Positions 29,281-38,300 of a DNA stretch of 64,000 nucleotides are shown piece by piece. How positions within the stretch are numbered: position 1 is the first letter of the stretch; every line of letters begins with the position of its first letter. Below the pieces are notes generated by a model, which was not told the DNA's origin, searched no databases, and was given only the letters and a program-made list of their open reading frames with translations. Made by a program: the position numbers and the translations under genes. Origin of the DNA: JANXUR01 sp038229415 (GTDB lineage: Bacteria > Acidobacteriota > Terriglobia > Terriglobales > Acidobacteriaceae); contig JBBROM010000010.1 in NCBI GenBank assembly GCA_038229415.1, positions 62,001 to 126,000 on the forward strand. Reading direction: 5' to 3'.

Positions 29281-30441
29281 TCAAGGAACATACTTACGCG
29301 GCACGCGCTTGGAGATGCTGCACAAAATTTCATACAGCGCTGTCGAGCCCCATGTCGCATGGTCCAGCGGAGTCACGCTGCGACGCGAATTCGTTAGCAC
29401 ATCGGGTGGCCCGTCGCAGCCGATCAGGCGCACTTCGTCGCCCACTTCTGCGCTGGGAATATCGGTCACATCCACCGCCGTCAAATCCATGGAAATCAGG
29501 CCCAGAATCGGCGCGTACTCTCCCCGCACCAGAAAACGCCCCCGATTGGAAATGGCGCGATGCAAGCCATCGGCATAGCCGACTGGCAGCGCGGCCACAC
29601 GGGTAGGCCGGGTAGTTACGTGCGTGCCGCCATAACCGATGGCTCGGCCCTCTGCCGCCTCTCGAATCGAGATGATGCGCGTCTTCCACTCCAACGCGGG
29701 CAATAGTGTTGGCAGTTGTGGAGCAGTAACATCCGGCTTCGTCACCAGCGGCGGAAAGTATCCGTACAGCGCAATACCGGGCCGTACCATGTCCTGCCAC
29801 GAGCAAGGAGTCGTGGCCACGGCTCCGCTATTCGCCGTGTGGCAGTAACGTGGCACGAATCCAAGCTCATGGATCGCGCGTCGCACCTCTGCAAACACCG
29901 ATAACTGTGCCGCGACACTAACCGCGCCGATCACTTCCGACGACGCCAAGTGCGTGAACACACCTTCGACTGAAAGATTGCTGGCGTCGCGCAGCTGATG
30001 GCACAGCGCAGGTACAGCAGCTAAATCCGCACCCAGCCGCGTCATGCCCGTGTCAATCTTCAAATGCACTGGCTGCATCACGCCGAGCTTTGCCGCAGCG
30101 GCTTGCAAATCCGCGATGTGCCATGGCTCCCACACCGTCGGCGTGAGACGCTGTAGCACCACGTCTTCTGCCTCGCCCCGCCAAAATCCGCTGAGCAGCA
30201 GCACTCGCGCCGTGATGCCGCCGTGGCGCAGCGCGATGCCTTCCTCCGGCGACGTCACCCCAAACCACTCCGCGCCTTCGCGCTCCAGCGAGCGGGCGCA
30301 CTCCACCGCTCCGTGGCCGTAGGCATCAGCCTTCACCACCGCGCACACAGCGGTGCGGGGGCCAACGTGTTCCTGAAGTTTGCGGAAGTTGTGACGCAAC
30401 GCGCCGAGCGAGACTTCCGCCCAAACCGGGCGTGAACTCAT
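29281..30441 (-). CDS. alr: Alanine racemase
   Basis: Makes D-alanine for peptidoglycan by PLP-dependent racemisation. The 386-aa protein has the PLP lysine in AVVKADAYGHG (about residue 37), the GMTRLG segment, HTANSGA, MVRPGIALYGYFP, and GYADGLHRAISNRG with the second-domain loops. Length and layout are normal. It sits between the TonB gene and the hydrolase gene on the same strand, with gaps of 103 and 74 bases. Confidence 0.95.
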   Translation of the reverse strand: MSSRPVWAEVSLGALRHNFRKLQEHVGPRTAVCAVVKADAYGHGAVECARSLEREGAEWFGVTSPEEGIALRHGGITARVLLLSGFWRGEAEDVVLQRLTPTVWEPWHIADLQAAAAKLGVMQPVHLKIDTGMTRLGADLAAVPALCHQLRDASNLSVEGVFTHLASSEVIGAVSVAAQLSVFAEVRRAIHELGFVPRYCHTANSGAVATTPCSWQDMVRPGIALYGYFPPLVTKPDVTAPQLPTLLPALEWKTRIISIREAAEGRAIGYGGTHVTTRPTRVAALPVGYADGLHRAISNRGRFLVRGEYAPILGLISMDLTAVDVTDIPSAEVGDEVRLIGCDGPPDVLTNSRRSVTPLDHATWGSTALYEILCSISKRVPRKYVP

Positions 30442-30544
30442 GAAAGGTTGTGGCGCGAAAACTACCGCGCCAGCTTTCGATTATAGCGACGCAGCCCACC
30501 GTTTACGGGACAGGCTGCGCCGCGGGAGTCGCCGAGGCTGCCGC

Positions 30545-31252
30545 CTAGCGCGACAACGTAAAGTGAACAATCACCGTGGTCTCCACTTCCACCGGCTCTC
30601 CGTTCAGCAGATGCGGCCGGTAGCGCCACTGCTTGACCGCTTCCATGGCTGCTGCGGCCAGCAGCGGGTGTCCGCGAATCAGTCGAAGGTTCTGGATGGT
30701 GCCGTCTCGCCCGATAAGAGCCGCAAGCTGCACTTCTCCTTCCGTATGCGTCCTCTTGGCAATCTCCGGATAGGCGGGTTGCACCTTCTGAATCAGATAG
30801 CCGGGCTCAACCTCCGAGACGCGAATGCGCACCGGGTTCGCGGGCTTAGGCCTTTCCAGCACCGGGGGTGGTGGTCCCACGCCTAGCGGCAACGAACTGG
30901 CATCACTGCTCGCCGAGCCACAATATGGAGGACAACTGACCGCATCGGGCGGAGCCTCGGCGGGTTCGTCCTTTATCGCCCGGGCATGCGGAGCAAAGTT
31001 CATCGTGAAGCGCAACGGGTTGTATGTGGGAGTGGTAACGATGGGGTTCGGCATCCGCATCGCAGGCGGGGCTGGCATCTGGAACAGAACCGGCGCAGCC
31101 ATCGGACGAAAAATCTCAAGACCTTCCGGATGCAGCAATGGCATCGCGATAAGCAGCAGCAGCAGGGCTGTCTGCAATCCAAAACTGGCAAGCGCAGAGT
31201 AAGGCTTCCGCGCCTGGGCATGGGAACGCTCAAGCAACGATTGATCGAACAT
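30545..31252 (-). CDS. Energy-transducing TonB family protein
   Basis: A 235-aa inner-membrane protein with a membrane helix at about residues 22-42 (SALASFGLQTALLLLLIAMPLL). A Pro-rich periplasmic linker with PPPP and PAPP follows, then a C-terminal TonB domain (YPEIAKRTHTEGEVQLAALI..., EAVKQWRYRP, VEVETTVIVHFTL). Such proteins couple the proton-motive force to TonB-dependent receptors. No exbB or exbD is adjacent, so it may use a shared system elsewhere. A Cys pair (SCPPYC) in the linker is unusual. Confidence 0.88.
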   Translation of the reverse strand: MFDQSLLERSHAQARKPYSALASFGLQTALLLLLIAMPLLHPEGLEIFRPMAAPVLFQMPAPPAMRMPNPIVTTPTYNPLRFTMNFAPHARAIKDEPAEAPPDAVSCPPYCGSASSDASSLPLGVGPPPPVLERPKPANPVRIRVSEVEPGYLIQKVQPAYPEIAKRTHTEGEVQLAALIGRDGTIQNLRLIRGHPLLAAAAMEAVKQWRYRPHLLNGEPVEVETTVIVHFTLSR

Positions 31253-31333
31253 TTTTAGTCCTCCGTTGCGGCCCGCCGTTGTACTCAGACACCAGTGGGG
31301 GATGAAACGGGCACAGGCCAGAGAAATAAATGC

Positions 31334-31381
31334 AGAAGAAAAGCGACAAGAGCCGCACCTTGTGGGTGCGGCTCTTGTCGC
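31334..31381 (-). terminator. Rho-independent terminator after ompH
   Basis: A perfect 17-bp GC-rich stem (31343-31359 with 31365-31381, loop of 5) lies 45 bases past the ompH stop. On the minus strand it is followed by a T-rich stretch (TTTTCTTCT), the classic terminator form. It should separate ompH transcription from tonB. Confidence 0.85.
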
Positions 31382-31426
31382 ATATTTCAGGAACCAATCA
31401 GCGCTTCGCGGTGTCGCGAAACCTGC

Positions 31427-32074
31427 TTATTTCTTGGGCCCAGTCGCTGGCTTGGGCGCTGGCGGCTTGGTACCTGCGGGCGCACCCGGCCTGGCCGCAC
31501 CGACTGGCGCTGCCTGTACCGGCACACCGCTGATCGTGTTGTACTGCTCTACAATCTGGGGCGTGATGTTGGTCGTCGCCGGAGCCCACAAAACCGGGCT
31601 GTTCTGGGTGGAGACATCGAGAATCACGGAGTATCCGTTGGTCTCGCCCCACTTGTTCAACACTTCCAGCATCTTGCTGCCAATCTTGTTGGCTAGCTCG
31701 CCCTGCTGAGACTGGTAGTCCGCGCTGGCATCTTCCACCACACGCTGCAGGCTCTTCTTCTTGTCGGCGATTTCCTTCACCAACTTCGCCCGGGTTTCGT
31801 CGTTCAGCTTGTCGCCCTGGGTGTCGAGCTGCTTCTGCAGGCCGTCCACATCGTCGTTCAGGCGCTTGATTTCATCCTTCTTCGGTTCAAACTTCTTTTG
31901 GAGCGCGCCAAAATCACGCTGCCCCTCATTGCAGGCGATGATCGCGTCCTGCATGTTGATGATGCCGATTTTGGCGGAACCCGCCGTGGTGGCCGTGCCA
32001 GCGGCCTGGGCCCAGGCGGCGGAACACAGCAGAGCGACAGCAGTAATAGTTGCGCGCACAATCTTGCCAGTCAT
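31427..32074 (-). CDS. OmpH/Skp-family periplasmic chaperone
   Basis: A 215-aa protein with a signal peptide (residues 1-25, ending AQAA). The core from residue 35 has the Skp start (KIGIINMQDAIIACNEG) and a long charged coiled-coil (about 58-130) that forms the tentacles holding unfolded outer-membrane proteins. The C-terminal 40 residues are rich in Pro, Ala, Gly and Lys, a feature of many acidobacterial OmpH proteins. It follows bamA (216-bp gap), the common pairing in outer-membrane biogenesis. A strong terminator lies after it. Confidence 0.9.
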   Translation of the reverse strand: MTGKIVRATITAVALLCSAAWAQAAGTATTAGSAKIGIINMQDAIIACNEGQRDFGALQKKFEPKKDEIKRLNDDVDGLQKQLDTQGDKLNDETRAKLVKEIADKKKSLQRVVEDASADYQSQQGELANKIGSKMLEVLNKWGETNGYSVILDVSTQNSPVLWAPATTNITPQIVEQYNTISGVPVQAAPVGAARPGAPAGTKPPAPKPATGPKK

Positions 32075-32290
32075 GGGTTACCTGGGCTCCTTGGGAGAAA
32101 CAAATTCCGGATAAATCTCGATTGCAGGACATTGGCCAGTACTTGCCATATATTGCCCTACAGCTCCGCGCGCTTTGCGCCACAGAGCCACCCTAACGGG
32201 GTACTACTCAGGGTGCGGAGCCTCTATTATAGTGCCCCACACTTTATAGCGTCAAACCATAAACTCAAGCACCTAAATCTTAGATGCACC

Positions 32291-35158
32291 CTAGAACGTC
32301 GTCGCCACCGAGAAGCGGAAGGTATGTACCGGTTCCCGCAACAGTGCCTTGGGTGCCAGCGCCGACTCAAACTGCTGGAACGTGTAGTCGCCCGCAGCTC
32401 CGGCCGGGAAGTACGACCGGTCAAACAGCGCGGGCACGTCGTATCGCTTATCCAGCCGCAACGGATTGTAGGCGTAATAGATACGGAATGGCGCATTGAT
32501 AATTGGCAACTGCACCTGCAATTCCAGTCCAGCGGACATGCGAGGCGCGAAATTGGTGCCCGGAATTAGCTGCAACTGACGCTTGAACCCAATCGCACTT
32601 CCAGGAATACCGCCGGTGCAGTTCAGCGCGATATCGCGGCTGGGGCATCCGAATACGCTGGTGGTGATGTCATCGAATTGCCCTTGCGCGATATTGAGCT
32701 GCGAGGTACGCACCACGCCGTTGAGCCCAAAGTCCACAAACGGCGCCAGCACCACCGGTCCGGCAATTCCGATGCGGTATTCCACGTTGCTCACAAAGCT
32801 AGTGTCGCCACCGGCGAAGATCACGCGATTCACTGGCAGGTTGATGGTGTACGCGCCGCGATTGGGATGGCTTGGATCCAGGGGCACCGCGCTGCCATCC
32901 GGATTAGTCAAGGTAGCCACGGCCCGATCCGGCAACAGGGCGTAAGGTGTAACTGCACGGGTGTCAAAACCACGCAAGTCATTCTCGCCGCCCAGATAGA
33001 AGCGCTCAAATGGAGGCGCAACCAGTCCGTTAAACCCGCTCAGGTACGAACCCTGCAAGTTGAACCCAAGCGCGTTGCGTTTGATGGGAATCCAGTGCTT
33101 GTACTGCACGATCGGGCGGAAGTAGTTGACGTTGCCGCCCAGACCCGAAAATTCTCCCGCGAAGTAAACGCTGCTTCCCTTGTGGGGGTGAGCCGGGTTA
33201 TCAATGCTGGAAAACGAAAAATTCGGAATCACCTTGCTGGTGATCACGCCCGAAAGCGAATTCGGCCCTGAAACGCCACGGAAGTTCAGCAGCTCAAAGT
33301 ATCGCCGGGAGGCGTCGGTGAATGCCGTTGTGGACGAAGTGTCGTACGCATAGGTGATGCCCAGGCGTTTCAACGAACGCCGTAGCGGATAGCTAAGCGA
33401 CGCGGTGAATCCGGTGCTGGCCTGGGTAAAGTTTTGCAGGTTCTGCAAGACGTCTTGCGAGATATTCAGCTTCTGCCCTGAAAGAATCTGCGAATTCTTG
33501 GCTTGATCAAACGTGTAGCGCCGCGTGAATACCGTAAAGCCGAGTTGCAGCGGCTTATCGAAAAGGTAGGGCTCAGTGAAGCCGAACAGCAGATTGCGCT
33601 GCAAGTTGCCGACGGAGGCCTGCACGCTCAACGTCTCGCCCAATCCAAGGAAGTTGTTGGTCTCGTAACTCAACCCGACAAATGCTCCGGAAAGTCCGCT
33701 GACGCCGCCGTTTAAGCTGATGCTGTTTTTGCCTTTCTCATGCAGCTTAAGCGTCAGGTCAACCAAGCCGTTCTTCTCGTCGAGACGCCGGTCAGTAATA
33801 TTCGGATCGTCCGGCTTCAGCGCCTCAAAGTACTGGAGCTGGTTCAGGCGCAGCAAGCTGTACTCCCACAGCCGGGAGTTGTAAACATTGCCCTCTTCCA
33901 GCACGATTTCGCGGCGGATGACCTTGTCTCGCGTGGTGGTGTTGCCCTGGAACTCAATCCGGCGCACATAAAACTGCTTGCCTTCGTCCAAGTCAATGTT
34001 CAGGTCAATCGTCTTCTTCTCATCGTCCGGCACGGTGTCTGGAATCGGCGTGAAGTTGATGTAGCCGAGTTCGCCGTATGCCTTGCGAAGATTTTCCAGG
34101 CCCTTGCGCACGGCTTCTGCGTTGAAAAAATCCCCATCCTTCATGCCGAAGAAATTCCGCAGCGCGGTGAGATTGCTGACGGCCTTGTTGCCCTTGAAGG
34201 TAATCTTGCCCAGCCGGTAGCGCTCACCCTCTTCTATCGGCACGGTGATGTCCACGGCCTTGCCCGGCTTGATGAAGAGCAGATTGCCGCCGACCGATCC
34301 GGTGTCCACCATCTTGGTCTTGGGGTCGCCCACCAGCGCCTTGAAGTAGCCGCGCTTCTGATACTCAAACCGCACACGTTCGGCGTCTTCTTCCAGCTTG
34401 GAAGAGTCAAAGGTCTTGGCAAAGATGTTCTCGAAAAAGATCGAGTTGGGGATTCCAATGGGTTTCGAGTTCTTCATCGAGGCCCGCAAAGTGCGGCTGT
34501 TGATATTCTTGTTGCCCTCAAAGCGGATGGTGCCCACCTTCACCTTCGGCCCTTCCTTCACATTGAAGGTGATGGCAACTGCTGCGGGGGGAATCTTGCG
34601 AATCTCGGTGCGGATGACTGCAAACTGCCGACCGTGTTCGGAGAGCAGATCCTTCAGCGCAACTTCCGCTTTTTTCACCTTGGTGGGGTCGTATTGGCTT
34701 TCTTGCGAGACACCGACCTTGCGCAGTTTGAAGCGATCCAGCACGTCTGACGTAGTAACCGAACTCAAGCCGACATAAGTGATTTCACGAATGGTCGGAC
34801 GCTCCGTCACATAAATGTGCAGTCGCCAGCCTTTCGCCGTCTGTTCGCGCTCAAAGCGCAAATCTTCAAAGTAGCCGGTGTTCCAAAGCGAGTTAAAGTC
34901 CCGCTCCAGCCCCTGTGCATCATAGGAATCCCCGGGCCGGGTAAATACGCGGGCCTTGATCGTGTCTTGCGGAATGCGGCGGCTGCCATGAACGGAGATC
35001 TCGGTCAACACGTCCTGCTGGGCGAACGCCAGCGAAACTGAGGCGAACATCCACAGTGCCAGAAGCAGAAGTAACCTGCGGCTGGATTTACGGGCTGTGC
35101 GGGGGAGTGGCTGGCACTTTGCCGCCGATTCTACCGGGGGGGCGGCGTGCGAACGCAC
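32291..35158 (-). CDS. bamA: Outer-membrane protein assembly factor BamA
   Basis: The central Omp85 insertase. GTG at 35158 is preferred over the TTG at 35200 because an AGGA site lies upstream; the resulting protein is about 955 aa. It has a signal peptide (RRLLLLLALWMFASVSLAFAQ), about five POTRA repeats over the next 400 residues (each near LTEISVHGSRRIPQD, VKVGTIRFEGNKNIN, YRLGKITFKGNKAVS, YVRRIEFQGNTTT), and a 16-strand barrel. The L6 motif occurs as DLRGFDTRAV, and the chain ends in a terminal Phe. Length is larger than in E. coli because of long loops. It lies upstream of ompH. Confidence 0.93.
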   Translation of the reverse strand: MRSHAAPPVESAAKCQPLPRTARKSSRRLLLLLALWMFASVSLAFAQQDVLTEISVHGSRRIPQDTIKARVFTRPGDSYDAQGLERDFNSLWNTGYFEDLRFEREQTAKGWRLHIYVTERPTIREITYVGLSSVTTSDVLDRFKLRKVGVSQESQYDPTKVKKAEVALKDLLSEHGRQFAVIRTEIRKIPPAAVAITFNVKEGPKVKVGTIRFEGNKNINSRTLRASMKNSKPIGIPNSIFFENIFAKTFDSSKLEEDAERVRFEYQKRGYFKALVGDPKTKMVDTGSVGGNLLFIKPGKAVDITVPIEEGERYRLGKITFKGNKAVSNLTALRNFFGMKDGDFFNAEAVRKGLENLRKAYGELGYINFTPIPDTVPDDEKKTIDLNIDLDEGKQFYVRRIEFQGNTTTRDKVIRREIVLEEGNVYNSRLWEYSLLRLNQLQYFEALKPDDPNITDRRLDEKNGLVDLTLKLHEKGKNSISLNGGVSGLSGAFVGLSYETNNFLGLGETLSVQASVGNLQRNLLFGFTEPYLFDKPLQLGFTVFTRRYTFDQAKNSQILSGQKLNISQDVLQNLQNFTQASTGFTASLSYPLRRSLKRLGITYAYDTSSTTAFTDASRRYFELLNFRGVSGPNSLSGVITSKVIPNFSFSSIDNPAHPHKGSSVYFAGEFSGLGGNVNYFRPIVQYKHWIPIKRNALGFNLQGSYLSGFNGLVAPPFERFYLGGENDLRGFDTRAVTPYALLPDRAVATLTNPDGSAVPLDPSHPNRGAYTINLPVNRVIFAGGDTSFVSNVEYRIGIAGPVVLAPFVDFGLNGVVRTSQLNIAQGQFDDITTSVFGCPSRDIALNCTGGIPGSAIGFKRQLQLIPGTNFAPRMSAGLELQVQLPIINAPFRIYYAYNPLRLDKRYDVPALFDRSYFPAGAAGDYTFQQFESALAPKALLREPVHTFRFSVATTF

Positions 35159-35272
35159 AGGGATATCCTGATGACGGCGAATGACGACTACCTCGACCAA
35201 AGGAAATAGCGGAAAGAGAAAATTATACGGTACGGCATAGGCCCAGGGAAAACCGAGGGACGCACTTCTCGC

Positions 35273-37507
35273 TCATTCCGGGGCTGGCTGTACCTCAACT
35301 AGGACGGAATAAAACGTGGCGGAGTTGCCCAAGTCGGTAAGTTTTTCCGAAGTAAGCACATTAATGTTTTGGCCATCGGCACTGAACTTTGCCCAATTCA
35401 ACCGCGCGGCCACCACCCCCGGCGCTACCTTTTCGCTGATTCTGGCGGTCAGGCGCAGATCACCACGCTGATTGAACACCCGAACGCTGTCCCCGTCGGC
35501 GATGCTCCGATGCGACGCATCCGTTGGGTGCAGTTCCAATAACCCGCGCTCTTCCATCTTCTGGTGCCCAGGAAGATTGCAAAAACTGGAATTCATGTAG
35601 TTGTCGGACTTGCGGGCCAGCAACTCCAGCGGAAACCGGGTAGCCCCCTGCCCTTGGCGCGATTCCACTGGCGGAATGAACTCCGCCACCGGGTTCAGCC
35701 CCTTTGCTGCCAGTTCTGGATCGGCAAACTGCGCCTTCCCGCTGGTGGTGAAGAAATTGCCCTCTGCAAAAGGCAGAAACGGCCGCGCTTCCCCATTTCT
35801 ATCCAGCGATCCTGACAGATTCAACCGCACATGCCCTTCGCGTTCGAGACGCGCCCGGTCAATGCCCCGCATCCACGGGTCATCCGTCGTAACTGCTTCG
35901 TCAATCAGATCGTCCACCGACGCCCGGAAGCACGACTCGTCAAATCCCATGCGCTCGGCCAAAACAGCAAATAGATCGTGATTCGACTTGGCCTCGCCCA
36001 GTGGCGCAATCGCCTGTTGCGAAACCTGCAAGTAATAATGGCCGTAGGCGGTTACCAGATCCTTCTGCTCCAGCCAGCTCGTCGCAGGCAGCACGATGTC
36101 GGCATAATCCGTCGTATCGGTTAGAAACTGCTCGTGCACCACCGTAAACAGATCTGGACGCATCATGCCGCGGATCACATCATTGTGGTTCGGCGCCACC
36201 GCCGCCGGATTTGAGGCATATACAAACAGCGCCTTTACTGGCGGGTCATTTTCCGCACTGCGTTCTTTCGTCAACGCCTGCCCCAGCTCCACCATATTGA
36301 TCGTCCGCGCCTCGCGTCCCAGCGTCGCGTGCATCAGTTCCTTCATCGCCAGCCGGTCAAGTCGCAGCGGAAAGCTGCCACTGGTGGAAAGAGTAAGGCC
36401 TCCGCCAACCCACCGCCACGCTCCGATGAGGCAGGGCAACATCGCCACCGTGCGCACCGCCGTGCCGCCATTTTCCGAACGCTGAATGCCGTAATTCAGC
36501 CGGATCGCAGCTGGCTGCGTCGTCGCATACTCGCGCGCGAGCTTGAGGATGTCTTCGGCAGCAATGCCCGTGATCTCCGCCACTTTCGCCAGCGGAAAAT
36601 CAGCCACTGTCTGCTTCAACTCATCAAACCCAACCGTATACCGCGCCACGTAATCGGCGTCGTGCAACCCCTCGCCGATGATCACGTGCATCAGCCCCAG
36701 CGCCAGCGCCACGTCCGTTCCCGGACGAATCGGCAGATGCCAGTCCGCTAACTTTGCCGTGCGCGTCTCGTAGGGGTCAATCACCACCAGCTTGGCCCCG
36801 TTACGCCGCGCCTCTTCCACGAACGGCCAAAGATGAATGTTGTTGCCGTGAATGTTGGAAGCCCACGCGATGATGTACTTCGAGTGCGCGTACTGCTCCG
36901 GCTCGGTGCCAACCCGGTTGCCGTAAACCGATGTCAGGCCAGCTACTCCTGCAGCCGCGCAGATATTGCGCGCCAGTTGCGACGCGCCCAGCCGATGAAA
37001 GAAGCGATGATCCATCGCTCCATTGTTGATCTTGCCCAGCGTCCCCGAGTACGAGTAGGGCAGAATCGCCTCGGGCCCAAACTCCGCAGCGACAGACTTC
37101 AACCGCGATGCAATCGTGTCCAGCGCCTCGTCCCACGAAATCCGCTCGAAGGCCGCGAGATCGCGCGAGAAGCGGCTGCGGTTCGGTGCGCTAGCGGAAG
37201 AAACTTTACTAGTGCTGCCCTGCGTGCTTCCATGTGCCGAACCTTGCGAAATTCCCTCGCCGGTCGGCCCCTTGGGTGCAATCCGCTTCATGGGATACAG
37301 CACACGCTCAGGCGAATAGACGAGATCGAGGTATTTCGCCACCTTGCCGCACAAAAACCCCCGCGTCACCGGATGCGCCGGGTCTCCCTGTAGTTTGACC
37401 GCCCGCCGAGACGAGCCAGCCCCCTCCGCCCCATCGTCAATGGTGACCAGTACCCCGCAAGCATCCGGACAATCCAGCGGACAAGCAGCATGAACCGTAG
37501 TGGGCAT
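35273..37507 (-). CDS. Molybdopterin-dependent oxidoreductase (formate dehydrogenase/nitrate reductase-like)
   Basis: A 744-aa enzyme of the DMSO-reductase superfamily. The start at 37507 places a 4Fe-4S motif close to the N-terminus (Cys9-x3-Cys13-x3-Cys17 in ACPLDCPDACGV, with the fourth Cys in GFLCGKV). Molybdopterin-binding parts follow (FERISWDEALDTIA, ASNIHGNN, VVIDPYETRTAKLAD), then LPATSWLEQKDLV and the C-terminal cap domain with SDNYMNSSFCNL. No Tat signal is visible. Substrate unclear, and no partner subunits are adjacent. It diverges from the toxin-antitoxin pair over a 59-bp shared control region. Confidence 0.88.
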   Translation of the reverse strand: MPTTVHAACPLDCPDACGVLVTIDDGAEGAGSSRRAVKLQGDPAHPVTRGFLCGKVAKYLDLVYSPERVLYPMKRIAPKGPTGEGISQGSAHGSTQGSTSKVSSASAPNRSRFSRDLAAFERISWDEALDTIASRLKSVAAEFGPEAILPYSYSGTLGKINNGAMDHRFFHRLGASQLARNICAAAGVAGLTSVYGNRVGTEPEQYAHSKYIIAWASNIHGNNIHLWPFVEEARRNGAKLVVIDPYETRTAKLADWHLPIRPGTDVALALGLMHVIIGEGLHDADYVARYTVGFDELKQTVADFPLAKVAEITGIAAEDILKLAREYATTQPAAIRLNYGIQRSENGGTAVRTVAMLPCLIGAWRWVGGGLTLSTSGSFPLRLDRLAMKELMHATLGREARTINMVELGQALTKERSAENDPPVKALFVYASNPAAVAPNHNDVIRGMMRPDLFTVVHEQFLTDTTDYADIVLPATSWLEQKDLVTAYGHYYLQVSQQAIAPLGEAKSNHDLFAVLAERMGFDESCFRASVDDLIDEAVTTDDPWMRGIDRARLEREGHVRLNLSGSLDRNGEARPFLPFAEGNFFTTSGKAQFADPELAAKGLNPVAEFIPPVESRQGQGATRFPLELLARKSDNYMNSSFCNLPGHQKMEERGLLELHPTDASHRSIADGDSVRVFNQRGDLRLTARISEKVAPGVVAARLNWAKFSADGQNINVLTSEKLTDLGNSATFYSVLVEVQPAPE

Positions 37508-37513
37508 AGCGAG

Positions 37514-37519
37514 ATTATA
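37514..37519 (-). promoter_or_regulatory. Consensus -10 box 6 bases upstream of the molybdoenzyme start
   Basis: A perfect TATAAT on the minus strand ends 6 bases before ATG at 37507. This places the transcription start at or next to the start codon, so the message is probably leaderless. No good ribosome site is present, in keeping with this. No clear -35 is visible. Confidence 0.5.
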
Positions 37520-37541
37520 CGAGGGGGAACAGGAGAAAAAT

Positions 37542-37559
37542 GGTAACGCATGTGTTACC
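37542..37559. promoter_or_regulatory. Near-perfect 18-bp palindrome, likely toxin-antitoxin operator
   Basis: GGTAACGCATGTGTTACC has 16 of 18 bases symmetric. It lies 8 bases before the toxin start and 23-40 bases upstream of the divergent molybdoenzyme -10 box. Antitoxins with helix-turn-helix domains bind such sites to repress their own operon. Confidence 0.6.
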
Positions 37560-37566
37560 ATAAATC

Positions 37567-37899
37567 GTGATCGAGATCAAGGCGTACGTTGACTCGTCGG
37601 GCCGGAGCGCGTTTGCAAGTTGGTTTGATCGGCTGAATGAACCTGCCTCCTACCGCGTCGCGGCTGCATTGATCCGTCTTGGCCAAGGAAACTTCTCCAA
37701 CGTCAAGTCCGTTGGCCAGGGTGTTCTGGAATACCGCATCAATTTTGGACCGGGCTATCGAGTTTATTTTGGCCGGGATGGCGAAGAGATTGTCATTTTG
37801 CTGGGCGGCGGCCACAAGCAAAGGCAAGACCGCGATATTGAGGACGCCCACGTCCGCTGGCACGACTACAAGCAACGCAAGCCTAGGAGACAAATCTAA
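37567..37899 (+). CDS. RelE/HigB-type toxin of a type II toxin-antitoxin pair
   Basis: A 110-aa protein of the RelE/ParE superfamily, in the addiction-module killer subfamily. Features are the FASWFDRLNEP start, GNFSNVKSVGQGVLEYRINFGPGYRVYFGRDG and VILLGGGHKQRQDRDIEDA. Members cleave ribosome-bound mRNA or otherwise block translation. It starts at GTG and overlaps the antitoxin ATG by one base (TAATG), a usual coupling. As in higBA, the toxin gene comes first. Confidence 0.92.
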   Translation: MIEIKAYVDSSGRSAFASWFDRLNEPASYRVAAALIRLGQGNFSNVKSVGQGVLEYRINFGPGYRVYFGRDGEEIVILLGGGHKQRQDRDIEDAHVRWHDYKQRKPRRQI

Positions 37900-38213
37900 T
37901 GCCCCTGACAATCGACTTTAGAGAAATGGTGCAAGCCCGTATCGCTCGCGACCCTGCATTCCGGGAGGGCCTTCTTCGCGAAGGCGTCCAGTGCCTCCTC
38001 GACGGCGACTTTGACACAGGCAAAGCGATCTTACGGGACTACATCAACGCCACTGTCGGCTTCGAGAAGCTCGGTCAACTCACAGGGAAGCCATCGAAGA
38101 GCCTGATGCGCATGCTCGGCCCGACCGGCAATCCACAGGCGCGCAATCTGTTCGATGTGCTCGAACAACTACAGAAGGCCGAGGGCGTGGAGCTCGAACT
38201 GATATCGCGATAG
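37899..38213 (+). CDS. Antitoxin with a helix-turn-helix (HigA-like)
   Basis: A 104-aa partner of the preceding toxin, matching the putative addiction-module antidote family. The N-terminal half (DFREMVQARIARDPAFREGLL, DFDTGKAILRDYINATVGFEKL) precedes an XRE-like helix-turn-helix (GQLTGKPSKSLMRMLGPTGNP). It should bind the toxin and repress the operon at the palindrome 37542-37559. Confidence 0.92.
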   Translation: MPLTIDFREMVQARIARDPAFREGLLREGVQCLLDGDFDTGKAILRDYINATVGFEKLGQLTGKPSKSLMRMLGPTGNPQARNLFDVLEQLQKAEGVELELISR

Positions 38214-38242
38214 CCCAGGAATATTGAGCGCGTATGAGGCCA

Positions 38243-38271
38243 AACAGAAAGCCCCGGCACTGGGCCGGGGC
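38243..38271 (-). terminator. Terminator after frr
   Basis: A GC-rich stem (GCCCCGGC with GCCGGGGC, 38251-38258 and 38264-38271) lies 30 bases past the frr stop. On the minus strand it is followed by TTTCTGTTT, giving the form of an intrinsic terminator. It may also stop the convergent antitoxin transcript. Confidence 0.8.
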
Positions 38272-38300
38272 GTGAACGAAGCACAGCAAATAAGCAGCCC

